Assembly: GCA_031296355.1 (NCBI GenBank)
Contig: JARLFX010000388.1
Span: 1-64,000 of the forward strand
Source of the DNA: Acidobacteriaceae bacterium
GTDB lineage: Bacteria; Acidobacteriota; Terriglobia; Terriglobales; Acidobacteriaceae
Length of the DNA stretch: 64,000 nt
Reading direction: 5' to 3'
Shown here: positions 8,785-21,721 of the stretch, piece by piece
Position numbering within the stretch: position 1 is the first letter of the stretch
Layout of the letters: every line of letters begins with the position of its first letter
Notes under the pieces: model-generated
Database searches by the model: none
What the model was told of the DNA's origin: nothing
The model's input: the letters and a program-made list of their open reading frames with translations, nothing else
Position numbers and translations under genes: made by a program

Positions 8785-8894
8785 GCGTAGTTCCTCTCTT
8801 GCCTGGAGCTGCGATGCGCGAGGGCGTCGCAGCGAGGGCAATTCAGAATTGTGCAGGGGATCCGCCGGGACACAACTCCGCGACAGGACCGCCT

Positions 8895-8958
8895 GTCAGG
8901 AGTCATCATCTGTCCAGCCTATTGGAGAGGACAGCGGTTGAGGGCGAACTCCATCGCC
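8895..8958 (-). ncRNA. Fluoride (crcB) riboswitch
   Basis: Read on the minus strand from 8958 the sequence opens with GGCGATGGAGTTCGCC, then CTCAACCGCTGTCC, a loop, GGACAGATGATGACTCC and TGAC. These are the conserved blocks of the fluoride riboswitch: the GGCGAUG..UUCGCC stem-loop, the AACCGC segment and the GAUGACUCC block, whose ACUCC can pair with GGAGU to make the pseudoknot. The next bases form a GACAGG-CGGT-CCTGTC hairpin (8881-8898) that overlaps the 3' edge and may be the expression platform; no U-tract follows it. It precedes crcB, the classical target. Confidence 0.93.
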
Positions 8959-9128
8959 GCTGAATTCATTACAAAGGGTGGGCGGGGGCGGTGTCAATCG
9001 ATGCCAGCTTTCAGCTCTCAGCTTCTAGTGTCCCGCCTGTGAAGTCCGTGGGATGAATTGGATACCGGAACAGCAGGTTCTTCGACTCAACACCCCCGAG
9101 CTGAAGTACGCGCGGAGCCCCCGTTCGC

Positions 9129-9180
9129 TCAGGATGACACGGTAGTTGGTTATGTGCTGCGGTCAGGATGGGGCACGGTG
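9129..9180. repeat. Degenerate dispersed intergenic repeat, copy 2
   Basis: TCAGGATGACACGG-TAGT-TGGTTATGTG-CTGCGG-TCAGGATG matches the arrangement at 3693-3735 over about 40 bases with few changes. The whole stretch 8959-9280 has no gene. Apart from this repeat and the palindrome at 9224-9249, I see nothing else in it. Confidence 0.55.
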
Positions 9181-9223
9181 GGATTGCGGCTTGGGAAGAT
9201 TGGCTGGGTTTGGTCCGTGCTTT

Positions 9224-9249
9224 CCCGGGTCCGAACAGACGGACCCGGG
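9224..9249. repeat. 10-bp perfect palindromic repeat (CCCGGGTCCG arms)
   Basis: CCCGGGTCCG at 9224-9233 and its exact complement at 9240-9249 enclose AACAGA. It is followed by GGGGCACCCA, a string common in extragenic palindromes of this bacterial group (recalled, not searched). There is no U-tract, so it is more likely an extragenic palindrome than a terminator. Confidence 0.6.
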
Positions 9250-9284
9250 GCACCCACTTTCTTGCTGATTCAAGGGCGAAAAAG

Positions 9285-9313
9285 AAAAGGCGTCGCTTGA
9301 GGCGGCGCCTTTT
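9285..9313 (-). terminator. Rho-independent terminator of the ABC-F gene
   Basis: On the minus strand AAAAGGCGCCGCC, TCAA, then GCGACGCCTTTT form a hairpin followed by CTTTTTC. It starts 22 bp after the stop codon at 9336. Confidence 0.8.
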
Positions 9314-9335
9314 GTTGTGGTGCGGATGTCGAGTG

Positions 9336-10934
<1,599 letters not shown>

Positions 10935-11163
10935 TCGTTTTCCGTTTCGCTGGCGCGGACCGCAGGGATGTACCGGCAGCGCAAGCCGCGCAATCTCTTG
11001 AGTTGAATCAGGTGTGGGCCGCGCACAGGGGCAGCCCGGAAAGACTGTGTACCTCTTTATTCTCTCACAGAGCCCGGAAGGGAAGAGTGTCCGCGAGAGG
11101 GACAAATCTTCTGCGGACGAACAGTCTTCAAGGGCGTAGAATCCGCACCGAAAGGAGCCCACT

Positions 11164-11462
11164 TATGCGCAAAGTCGTTCTATCTGCAATCTTTTTGGCC
11201 GCACTTGCCAGCTCCGGCCAGAACCCGGGCCGCTTTGACGGCACATGGAACACGACGGTCACGTGCGAACCGAAAGGAGGGGCGCTCGGATACACACTGC
11301 ACTTCGTTTCGACTGTCTCGGGGAACGTGCTGCATGGGGAGCGGGGAACGAAGGGCCAGCAGGCCTATCTCGCGATCGACGGGAAGATCGACAAGGAAGG
11401 GAAGGCGAAGCTGACCGCGACTGGGAATACGGCTTCAGCCGCCTACACGGCCTTCGCTAGGT
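11164..11462 (+). pseudogene. 5' part of a broken small secreted-protein gene
   Basis: From ATG 11164, with AAAGGAG eight bases upstream, the frame encodes a signal peptide (MRKVVLSAIFLAALASSG) and then FDGTWNTTVTCEPKGGALGY, YLAIDGKIDKEGKAKLTATGN and SAAYTAFAR. This is the N-terminal portion of a widespread family of small secreted proteins of unknown function (pattern GTW..TxxC, YLAI.G.I..DGKA.L). At the 23-bp repeat the family sequence stops and the frame runs into unrelated DNA. The missing end is found 1.2 kb away at 12681-12867. Confidence 0.75.
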
Positions 11463-11470
11463 TAAGGCCT
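11448..11470. repeat. 23-bp direct repeat, left copy (att-like)
   Basis: Core GGCCTT-CGCTAGGTT-AAGGCC, with 6-bp inverted arms around nine bases, flanked by C and T. It is identical to the copy at 12681-12703, exactly 1233 bp away. Similarity extends on both sides without a gap upstream (GCCGC at 11438) and downstream (TGGCCC then ATCAA). Confidence 0.85.
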
Positions 11471-11617
11471 GATACAGTGGCCCATCAACGCATCGTTGTG
11501 CACCGCGCCGCCGGCCAAACCATCAAGCAAACCGCGGAACTGACCGGATGCAGTCTTAGCCAGGTCAAGCGCATCTGGGCAATGCATCTGGCAACCGCCA
11601 GCCCCGCAGAGGGATAG
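11471..11617 (+). pseudogene. Helix-turn-helix remnant of a resolvase/invertase-like protein
   Basis: Only the C-terminal ~45 residues are present, read in frame with the truncated gene through the repeat. The stretch GQTIKQTAELTGCSLSQVK is a typical Hin/resolvase C-terminal DNA-binding helix-turn-helix; it ends MHLATASPAEG then TAG. No catalytic serine domain exists upstream. It may be a decayed piece of the enzyme that once moved the insert. Confidence 0.5.
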
Positions 11618-11715
11618 CCCACCTGGGCTAGGCCCAAACATCGCTGTCATCGGGGTAACCTGTTCGTTTGATGCAGTGGGCTCTTGCCATCTCGATGCTG
11701 TTTGCTGAAGGGTCA

Positions 11716-11745
11716 TTGACGGATTGCCGGGTAGCCGGTGATAAA
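11716..11745 (+). promoter_or_regulatory. Possible sigma-70 promoter for the insert's membrane protein
   Basis: TTGACG at 11716 and GATAAA at 11740 with an 18-bp spacer. A TATAAT at 11790-11795 also lies upstream of the start but lacks a matching -35 box. Confidence 0.3.
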
Positions 11746-11827
11746 GCCTAGACTTGGATTTTTAGGAGGCCATTCCCCAGACTCATGCTTATAATAAAAA
11801 TTATCCGTAAGGGTTGAAATAGGACGC

Positions 11828-12073
11828 ATGGTTAGGAGTCTTCAAGAAATGAAAGACCGTAGGCTTCTGAAAGTTCGCGTGATCATGTACTTCCTCCTCT
11901 GCGGCGTCCTTACATTCAGCGCACCTGTGTGGAAGAAACTTTTGACAGGCGGAACAATGGAATGGTCTGGCTGGTCTCTGGCGGGGTATTTCATGGTTCT
12001 CGTTGTGGCTGGCGTATTCCTCTGGGCAGCGTTGCGTCTCCTTTCACGCATACGTGCCTTAGCTTCAGACTGA
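11828..12073 (+). CDS. Small two-helix membrane protein, unknown function
   Basis: 81 aa from ATG 11828, with TAGGA just upstream; ATG 11849 (MKDRRLLKV) is an alternative. A basic N-terminus is followed by VIMYFLLCGVLTFSAPVW, a short loop, then LAGYFMVLVVAGVFLWAALRLL and a short basic tail. I do not recognise the family. It lies inside the repeat-bounded insert, so it is probably cargo. Confidence 0.55.
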   Translation: MVRSLQEMKDRRLLKVRVIMYFLLCGVLTFSAPVWKKLLTGGTMEWSGWSLAGYFMVLVVAGVFLWAALRLLSRIRALASD

Positions 12074-12325
12074 CGGAAACCATGCTGGAAGCGGTTCAGG
12101 GCCTCGCTGAAAAGTCGATCCAAGATGTCCACCAATATCGTGAATTCATTGGAGACTATGTCTTCAGCCGTAATGCCCATTCATCAAAACTAGGATTGAG
12201 CCCAGATCGTTGGCAAACCGGACACGACCCGATTTACGGCTTATGGCCGATGACACGACCGGAACCCAAAAGACGGGGAATCTCGAGTTGTGGGTCAGCT
12301 TGAATCCATGAGCATATACGACGGT

Positions 12326-12484
12326 CTAATGCGCCGACGCCATGGCCGTGACCAGGATAATCAGAATGAGTAGCACTCCCATCATCATGAGGTTCCACCT
12401 CACCTTGCCGGGCCGGTGCTTTTCTAATCGCGCTTGGAGGCACATACAAAGGAACGCAAGAACACTAACGATGGCTACATACAT
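12326..12484 (-). CDS. Small two-helix membrane protein in the insert, unknown function
   Basis: 52 aa from ATG 12484 (MYVAIVSVLAFLCMCLQARL), then a polar hinge EKHRPGKVRW and a second helix NLMMMGVLLILIILVTAMA. A longer form from ATG 12559 (77 aa) is possible. Two clean hydrophobic segments separated by a basic hinge argue for a real gene, but I recognise no family and the ribosome site is weak. Confidence 0.45.
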   Translation of the reverse strand: MYVAIVSVLAFLCMCLQARLEKHRPGKVRWNLMMMGVLLILIILVTAMASAH

Positions 12485-12680
12485 GCCACAGATGATTTCA
12501 AAGGCGAGAGCGTAAATGCAAGCAAATGGCCTTGGCTTTTGGACATCTGGCATTCTCAATCGTATTTATTCAGGATTCCGGCCGTGCAGTCGGCTATCAG
12601 TAAGAAACATCACTGTATCAAGCGACGGATTGCCATCAGTGACAGCAACTTGGGTGTGCCCCTACTTTGCCGCTTTTTCG

Positions 12681-12703
12681 GCCTTCGCTAGGTTAAGGCC
12701 TAC
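12681..12703. repeat. 23-bp direct repeat, right copy (att-like)
   Basis: Identical to 11448-11470. Upstream it carries the insert's sequence (GCCGCTTTTT) and downstream the resumed gene sequence, so this copy is the gene-distal junction of the insert. Confidence 0.85.
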
Positions 12704-12867
12704 ACACATGGCCCGATCAAGACCGAAGGCGAAGAGTACAGCTATGAGGTCAAGTCGCATTCACGGAGACCGAAGGCAAGGGCGAGCGCAGTACGGGCCT
12801 GGGCATCGTGGGCCGACCCTGCCACTGGACTTTTGAAAAACAAGGGGCCGAGCCGGCGAAGCCGTAG
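12704..12867 (+). pseudogene. 3' part of the broken small secreted-protein gene
   Basis: After the right repeat the DNA encodes, in one frame, THGPIKTEGEEYSYEVKSH and then, after loss of one base near 12761, FTETEGKGERSTGLGIVGRP and CHWTFEKQ, ending at TAG 12865. GLGIVGRPC is the C-terminal signature of the same secreted family whose start is at 11164. Joining the halves by removing the insert still leaves a frame change at the repeat and the one-base deletion, so the gene is dead even without the insert. Confidence 0.7.
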
Positions 12868-12903
12868 ACGCGTTTCCCCGGGGCGGAGGAGGTGCGCGTC
12901 TAC
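12864..12903. repeat. 9-bp inverted repeat between convergent genes
   Basis: GTAGACGCG at 12864 and CGCGTCTAC at 12895 enclose 22 bases. It lies between the dead gene's stop and the stop of feoB and could act as a weak terminator for feoAB; no U-tract follows on either strand. Confidence 0.4.
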
Positions 12904-12911
12904 TCCAGATG

Positions 12912-14822
12912 CTAGTGCAGAAAGATGGATGCTACGTGATTGACGACGAAGGCGGCGGAGTAGGCGAGCACGAGCATGTAAATGAACTGCAGCGCCGGCC
13001 ATTTCCAACTGTTGGTTTCGCGGCGGACGACGGCGATGGTCGACGTGCACTGCATGGCGAAGGCGAAGAAGATCATCAGGGCCAGGGCCCCGGCCGTAGA
13101 CAGGTCGTGGTGCATGGCGGCCTGGAGGTTCAGTGACTCGGTGTCGGGGTCCGCGCCGTAGAGCGTGCCCATGGTGCTGACCATGACCTCGCGCGCCAGC
13201 ACGCTCGAAAGCAGGCCGATGCCGATCTTCCAATTGAAGCCGAGGGGCTGAATCACCGGCTCGATTACGTGGCCGAACCGGCCGATCATGCTGTCTGCAA
13301 GCTCCGGCGCGGTGTAGGAGCCGTTTTGCCCAGGCACCGGGGGAATGTGCGCGAGCACCCAGAGCGCCAGCGTGACCAGCAGAATCACGCGGCCCGCATT
13401 GCGCAGGAAGACCCGAGCGCGGTCCACGAGGCGCATCATGAGCGAACGCAGGGTGGGCATACGGTATTGCGGCAGCTCCAGGATGAACGGCGTCTCGCTG
13501 GACTTGAGAATGGAGCTCTTGAGCAGCCAGGCCGTGGTCATGGCCGCCACAAAGCCGGCGAGATACAAGCTCAGCATCACAATGGTGCGCAGGCCGAGCA
13601 CGCCGTGCAGGTACATGGTGTTGGGAATGAATGCGGCGATGAGCAACATGTAGACGGGCAGACGTGCCGAGCAGGTCATGAACGGCGTGACCAGGATGGT
13701 CGCGAAGCGGTCGCGCTTGTTCTCAATGGTGCGGGTAGCCATGATGGCCGGCACGGCGCAGGCATAGGCCGAGAGCAGGGGGATGAACGCTTTGCCGTTG
13801 AGGCCGATGGTGCGCATCACGCGGTCGGCGATGAGCGCCGCACGGGCTAGATAGCCGGAGTCCTCCAGAATGCCGATAAACAAGAAAAGCAGGAGGATCT
13901 GCGGCAGGAAGACGAGGACGGAGGCGATGCCTTTCCACGCGCCGTCGAGCACGAGCGATTGAATCCAGCCGGCGGGCAGCAAGGGACGGATCAGGTTGCC
14001 GGCCGCGGCCAGGATGTCGCCGAAGCCGTCGGAAAGCGGCTGGCCGATGGAGAAGACGACCTCGAAGACGCCGACGACCACCACGAGGAAGAGCAGCGGC
14101 CCCCAGATGCGATGCAGGAGGATGTTGTCGAGCTTGCGGCTGCTCTCGGCGGAGAGCGGGGCACGGTAGCCGGTCTTGCGGCTGACCTGGGCGGCCCAGG
14201 TGTGGGTGCTGGCCGCGTTGCCGAGTACGGGCAGATTGAGAGGCTGGGCTGCCTTGCGCTGCTCCTGCTGACTGAGAAAGAGCGAGACGGACTCGAGGCC
14301 GGTGCCGTGAGTGGCGCTGATGAGCGCGACTGGCGCGCCGAGCTCGCGGGCGAGCTTGAGGGGATCGATTTCGCCGCCGCGCGCTTCCATCAGGTCGCTC
14401 ATGTTGAGCAGAACCAGCGTGGGAAGGCCGAGCGCCAGCACCGGAGCGGCCAGCATGAGTTGCCGCGTCAGATGCAGGGAATCGAGGACGAGCAGGACGG
14501 CATCCGGCTTGGGCGTGCCGGGCATCTTGCCCTTGAGTACGTCGATGGAGACGCGGGCGTCCTCGGAGTAAGGGGTGAGGGAGTAGATGCCGGGCAGGTC
14601 GATGAGGGTCAAGTCGTCGCGGCCCACGCCGGCCATCAGGCCCATGCGCTGCTCAACGGTGACGCCGGGATAGTTGGCAACCTTTTGCCGCAGGCCGGTC
14701 AGACGATTGAAAAGAGTGGATTTACCTGCATTGGGTGGGCCGATCAGGACGACCGTCCGCAGCGTGCCCGACTGGGGCGATGAGGGAGGGACAAAGGCCG
14801 GGGTGTCGCAGCAGGAACTCAT
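12912..14822 (-). CDS. feoB: Ferrous iron transporter FeoB
   Basis: 636 aa, shorter than the ~770 aa of E. coli FeoB. The N-terminal G domain has G1 GPPNAGKST (28-36), DLPG (G3) and NMSD (G4); a helical GDI-like spacer follows to about residue 230; then about eight membrane helices with the paired gate regions, including CAVPAIMATRTIENKRDR and TPFMTCSARLPVY carrying conserved Cys. It imports Fe(II), the form available under acidic or low-oxygen conditions. Start ATG overlaps the feoA stop (ATGA), implying translational coupling. The C-terminal cytoplasmic part is short, and no feoC is present. Confidence 0.95.
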   Translation of the reverse strand: MSSCCDTPAFVPPSSPQSGTLRTVVLIGPPNAGKSTLFNRLTGLRQKVANYPGVTVEQRMGLMAGVGRDDLTLIDLPGIYSLTPYSEDARVSIDVLKGKMPGTPKPDAVLLVLDSLHLTRQLMLAAPVLALGLPTLVLLNMSDLMEARGGEIDPLKLARELGAPVALISATHGTGLESVSLFLSQQEQRKAAQPLNLPVLGNAASTHTWAAQVSRKTGYRAPLSAESSRKLDNILLHRIWGPLLFLVVVVGVFEVVFSIGQPLSDGFGDILAAAGNLIRPLLPAGWIQSLVLDGAWKGIASVLVFLPQILLLFLFIGILEDSGYLARAALIADRVMRTIGLNGKAFIPLLSAYACAVPAIMATRTIENKRDRFATILVTPFMTCSARLPVYMLLIAAFIPNTMYLHGVLGLRTIVMLSLYLAGFVAAMTTAWLLKSSILKSSETPFILELPQYRMPTLRSLMMRLVDRARVFLRNAGRVILLVTLALWVLAHIPPVPGQNGSYTAPELADSMIGRFGHVIEPVIQPLGFNWKIGIGLLSSVLAREVMVSTMGTLYGADPDTESLNLQAAMHHDLSTAGALALMIFFAFAMQCTSTIAVVRRETNSWKWPALQFIYMLVLAYSAAFVVNHVASIFLH

Positions 14823-15208
14823 CGGGCGACCCCGGCCAGTTGGGGCTCGCTGACAGGCTCGGCGGAAACTTCGCCGGCCTGGCGTATGCGAATGGCCTGT
14901 GCGGTCTCAACACGCAGGGCGATTTCCATGCCGTCGATGGCATAAACGGTGGGGTCGCCGGCGGGGGCGCGGCGCAGCGCCGTCACGTGGGCGTCGGGTA
15001 CAAAGCCCATATGCATCAGGTGGTTCTGCACGGATTCAGGTAGATCCAGTGCAATCAGAACCGCACTTTCGCCGACTTTGAGTTCACTCAGCACGTTCAA
15101 CTGCCGGACTCCGAGTGGCCGCGGAAAAGGAAGCACCCTTAAACTGCGACCGGAATAGTCTGAATTCAGTGTACGACCATCGCGGTCAGAGTCGCAAATG
15201 ATTGTCAT
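14819..15208 (-). CDS. feoA: FeoA family protein
   Basis: The SH3-like FeoA domain occupies the C-terminal ~80 residues (LSELKVGESAVLIALDL ... HLMHMGFVPDAHV ... YAIDGMEIALRVETAQAIRIR). The frame is open far upstream. ATG 15208 gives 129 aa; TTG 15100 (LNVLSELKVGE) gives 93 aa, close to normal FeoA size, with GGAG eight bases upstream. A Fur-box-like site covers the ATG at 15208, so the TTG may be the true start if transcription begins at that box. FeoA is a small cytoplasmic partner needed for FeoB function. Coupled to feoB by a 4-bp overlap. Confidence 0.88.
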   Translation of the reverse strand: MTIICDSDRDGRTLNSDYSGRSLRVLPFPRPLGVRQLNVLSELKVGESAVLIALDLPESVQNHLMHMGFVPDAHVTALRRAPAGDPTVYAIDGMEIALRVETAQAIRIRQAGEVSAEPVSEPQLAGVAR

Positions 15209-15212
15209 GATC
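15194..15212 (-). promoter_or_regulatory. Fur-box-like operator of feoAB
   Basis: Minus strand GATCATGACAATCATTTGC matches 15 of 19 positions of the classical GATAATGATAATCATTATC Fur consensus. It lies just ahead of the feoA coding domain, where iron-dependent repression is expected. Binding is inferred. Confidence 0.6.
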
Positions 15213-15478
15213 GCCTGATACCCATGTCTTTCTCTTGTTTCATCTTTTCGGCAGGAGGCCCGAATGTGGCTGATGGTACGGATTGGCCTGTGCGCCGAAG
15301 ATGCTGGTTCCTCAGTCATCGGCGGCAACACTCCATTGTTGATTCCAAAAAGGGCGTAGGGATGTGACTTGAATCACGCCGGACGCGCCAAATACGGGAA
15401 AACGTCCAGGAGGAGCGGGCTGCCTGGCGGGGGCTATCTCATATATCTTGATGGAGTAAGACGGAATCCGCAGCAGGG

Positions 15479-16801
15479 ATGACCCAAAACGAAAAGGAGG
15501 CTCCAGCGAGCGCTGGGCATATGCGGAACGCGATTCTGGTTGGCGTGTTGGGCGTAGCGGTCCTGCTTTTCTTTTATTCAGGGCGATCGAATGGGGGATA
15601 CGGCGATCTGGCGCCGGTTTATGGGAGCATCCGGTGCGTGCTTACCGGGAAAAGTCCTTATGTAACCGAGAACGTTCGTCATGAGGTCGTTTCTCATGGC
15701 GCCGATCCAGCGGCATACCCGCCGGATTACTGGCAGCGGTATGCCATGCTTTATCCGCCGCTCACCTATCTGCTGCTGTCGCCGCTGGGATTGCTGAGTT
15801 TTCCCGCGGCGGGTGCGGTGTACTTCTGGCTGTGCGGTGCGATGTATGCGGCCTGCTACCTGATGTTTGTGTGCTGGTCCCCGCGCGAAACCCGTCTAGT
15901 CACGGCGCTGGGCGCGGCCTGCATCCTGGCCAGCAGCGGTGTGCTTTTACGCCTTGGCCAGGTCAGCACACCAGTGCTGGCGCTGTGTGCTTTCGGAAGC
16001 CTGCTGCTGTTGCGCGGGCGAAACCGCAGTGGAGGCTTTTTGCTCTTGCTGGGCGCATGTCTCAAGCCACAACTGGTGCTTCCGCTGCTGGTCTTCTTCT
16101 GCATCCGGCGGCAGACGCGGAAGACAGCCGCAATCGCGCTGGGTGCGTTTACGATGTTGTCAGCAGTGGCGCTGGTGATTCTCACCTGGCGGTTAGGATC
16201 GCTCACGTGGGTACAGGAGTTCAACGCGCAACTCCACGTGGATGGCACAGTTGGCCCGGTCCAGCGCATCGACACCGGTATTGTGAATCTGAGCGCGCTG
16301 ACGACGCTCATCAACCCGTCGCCAGCCTTCTATCAGACGGTGGACGTGCTTGTTTTCGTGGGATTCGCTGGCATTCTCTGCGTGGGCTATTTCCGCGCCG
16401 CGCCGGGAGAAGAGCGGGACTGGATTGGCCTGGCGGGCATGAGCTTCTTCACTCTGCTGCTCACCTACCACCGTACCTATGACATGCGCTTGCAGATTCT
16501 GGCGCTGCCGGCGCTGGCCATGCTGTGGCGGCGTGCGCGGGTCCCAGCGGCGGCGCTGACGCTGGCCGGAGCTCTGCAACTGTTCTCCACGGCCATTGTG
16601 CTGGAGCAGTGGGCGACTCGACGGTTTGGGGAAGGGATTGCGGGCAGACTGTTTTTCCGGCTCTTGATTGAGCGGCAGCAGGCCATTTTTGTGCTTGTAA
16701 CCGCGATCGGATGGACCTGGGTGCTGTGGGCGGCGGGTCGGCGACGGACGGGTGGAGCAGTTGCGGCGGTACACGCCGAGCGATGCAGCCCGGGCGTATA
16801 G
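15479..16801 (+). CDS. GT87-type (DUF2029) membrane glycosyltransferase
   Basis: 440 aa with about 10-11 hydrophobic helices and no soluble domain. The first extracytoplasmic loop has YGSIRCVLTGKSPY and later AMLYPPLTYLLLSPLGLLSF, the GT87/DUF2029 pattern (xP-Y ... YPPL ... PLG); LKPQLVLPLLVF follows in the middle. GT87 members use polyprenyl-phosphate sugars to mannosylate or otherwise glycosylate lipids and glycans outside the membrane; the donor and acceptor here are unknown. Start ATG 15479 is chosen by frame; ATG 15521 just before the first helix is possible. A leading 148-bp gap separates it from the iron operon. Confidence 0.75.
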   Translation: MTQNEKEAPASAGHMRNAILVGVLGVAVLLFFYSGRSNGGYGDLAPVYGSIRCVLTGKSPYVTENVRHEVVSHGADPAAYPPDYWQRYAMLYPPLTYLLLSPLGLLSFPAAGAVYFWLCGAMYAACYLMFVCWSPRETRLVTALGAACILASSGVLLRLGQVSTPVLALCAFGSLLLLRGRNRSGGFLLLLGACLKPQLVLPLLVFFCIRRQTRKTAAIALGAFTMLSAVALVILTWRLGSLTWVQEFNAQLHVDGTVGPVQRIDTGIVNLSALTTLINPSPAFYQTVDVLVFVGFAGILCVGYFRAAPGEERDWIGLAGMSFFTLLLTYHRTYDMRLQILALPALAMLWRRARVPAAALTLAGALQLFSTAIVLEQWATRRFGEGIAGRLFFRLLIERQQAIFVLVTAIGWTWVLWAAGRRRTGGAVAAVHAERCSPGV

Positions 16802-16869
16802 GTTTCGATGGCTAAAGGCTGATTGGCATAATACGGGATCAAGTATCGCAATGCAGTATGCACTTGTCT

Positions 16870-16891
16870 CGCTGTGTCTGACATCACAGCG
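16870..16891 (+). promoter_or_regulatory. CRP/FNR-type dyad upstream of nifJ
   Basis: CGCTGTG and CACAGCG enclose eight bases. Its centre TGTGT-CTGACA-TCACA differs from the CRP-family consensus TGTGA-N6-TCACA at one position. The dyad is centred 81 bp before the nifJ ATG. I see no convincing -10 box at the class II distance, so the activation geometry is uncertain. Confidence 0.5.
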
Positions 16892-16961
16892 GCATAGGAA
16901 CCCGCGGAAGAGACTCACTCTAGCGGTTTTTCTCCCTTGGCCGCGCTGTGAGGCAAAGCGA

Positions 16962-20572
<3,611 letters not shown>

Positions 20573-20576
<4 letters not shown>

Positions 20577-21589
20577 TCGATTTTTCGACTACCTATCTTG
20601 GACTCAAGCTGAGCGGCCCGATCGTCGTATCTTCGACGCCGCTCACGGAGTCGCTCGACAACATTCGCCGCATGGAAGATGCAGGCGCGGCGGCCATCGT
20701 GCTGACCTCGCTGTTTGAAGAGCAACTTGCGCTCGAGTCGAAGGCTCTGGACGAAGATCTGGAGCGTGGCACCGAGTCGTTCGCCGAGTCGCTCGACTAT
20801 CTTCCCGATCAGAAGGACTACCGCATGTCGCAAGAGGTCTACCTCGAGCACCTGCGACGGGCCAAGGCGGCGGTGAAGATTCCGATCCTCGCCAGCCTGA
20901 ATGGCAACACGCCGGGAGGCTGGGCGCAGTTTGCGAAGGAGATGGAGGAAGCCGGTGCAGACGCGCTGGAGCTGAACACGTACGCGCTGGCAACCGACCG
21001 CAGTCAGACTTCGGCCGAGATCGAGCATCAGCTCCTTGAACTGGTCGAGACGGTTGTGCAGACGGTCAAAATTCCGGTAGCGGTGAAGCTCTCGCAGTCC
21101 TTCACTTCGATTCCGCACATCGTGGCGCGGCTCGAGGATGTGGGTGCACGGGGCGTGGTTCTGTTCAATCGCTTCTATCAGCCCGACTTCGACATCGAGA
21201 CGCTGGAGGTGCGGCCCACGCTGCACTTCTCCACGCCCTCGGAGTTGCTGCCGCGGCTGCACTGGGCGGCGATTCTGTACGGCCACACCAACATCGACAT
21301 CGCTCTTACCGGCGGCGTGCACTCGGCCGACGACGTTCTCAAGTGCATCATGGCCGGCGCCAGCATGTCGATGATGGCCTCGGCTCTGCACATCCACGGC
21401 ATCGAACACATCAGCCGCGTGCTGGCGGATATGCAGTACTGGCTGGAGAAGCGCGAGTACACCTCACTTTGGGAGACGCGTGGCTGCCTCAGCCGCCGCT
21501 CGGTTCCCGATGTCTCGCCCTTCGATCGCGGCAACTACATCAAGACGCTCAGCTCCTACAGCCTGCGCCAGACAGTGGCAGCGTTCTGA
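20573..21589 (+). CDS. Dihydroorotate dehydrogenase-like flavoprotein, PFOR-linked
   Basis: 338 aa FMN-type TIM barrel. DHOD-like elements are visible: LGLKLSGPIVVSSTPLTES near the start, ILASLNGNTPGGW, ALELN, AVKLSQSF, ALTGGVHSADDVLKCIMAGAS in the phosphate-binding region. No PyrK (iron-sulfur) partner is present. Start ATG overlaps the nifJ stop (ATGA), so it is translated with PFOR. Pairing of nifJ with such a pyrD-like gene occurs in other bacteria; the substrate is unknown. It could do ordinary pyrimidine synthesis, but the C-terminal part (WLEKREYTSLWETRGCLSRR) and the PFOR link argue for a separate redox role. A strong terminator follows. Confidence 0.85.
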
Positions 21590-21614
21590 GCTGAACGTGG
21601 TTCGATAGCATCGC

Positions 21615-21655
21615 GCGGCGGTCATGCCTTCGACATGACCGCCGCGTTTGTTTGT
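21615..21655 (+). terminator. Rho-independent terminator after nifJ operon
   Basis: A perfect 12-bp stem (GCGGCGGTCATG and its complement) around CCTTCGA, followed by GTTTGTTTG. It begins 26 bp after the stop of the DHOD-like gene. Confidence 0.85.
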
Positions 21656-21721
21656 GCGGCAGGTTGGCAACCGCGTGCTGGATCGTTATGATGCGTGGGA
21701 GCTCTTCTTGAGGCAGAACCG

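Larger units (their letters stand above)
11471..12680. mobile_element. 1.2-kb insert between 23-bp direct repeats
   Basis: The insert separates the two halves of a small secreted-protein gene and is bounded by identical 23-bp repeats, as expected for site-specific integration. It has no transposase and no terminal inverted repeats that I can find. Contents: a recombinase-like helix-turn-helix fragment at its left end, a two-helix membrane protein gene (11828-12073), about 250 bp without a clear gene, and a second small membrane protein gene on the other strand (12326-12484). Base composition is lower in GC than the neighbouring genes. Mobility by an enzyme supplied elsewhere is inference. Confidence 0.55.

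Noticed and set aside
8881..8898. Intrinsic terminator as riboswitch expression platform
   Set aside because: The GACAGG/CCTGTC hairpin is not followed by a U-tract, so it is noted only as a possible platform.
11448..12703. Integron gene cassette with attC sites at the 23-bp repeats
   Set aside because: The repeats lack a proper GTTRRRY core and RYYYAAC partner, and no integrase is near.
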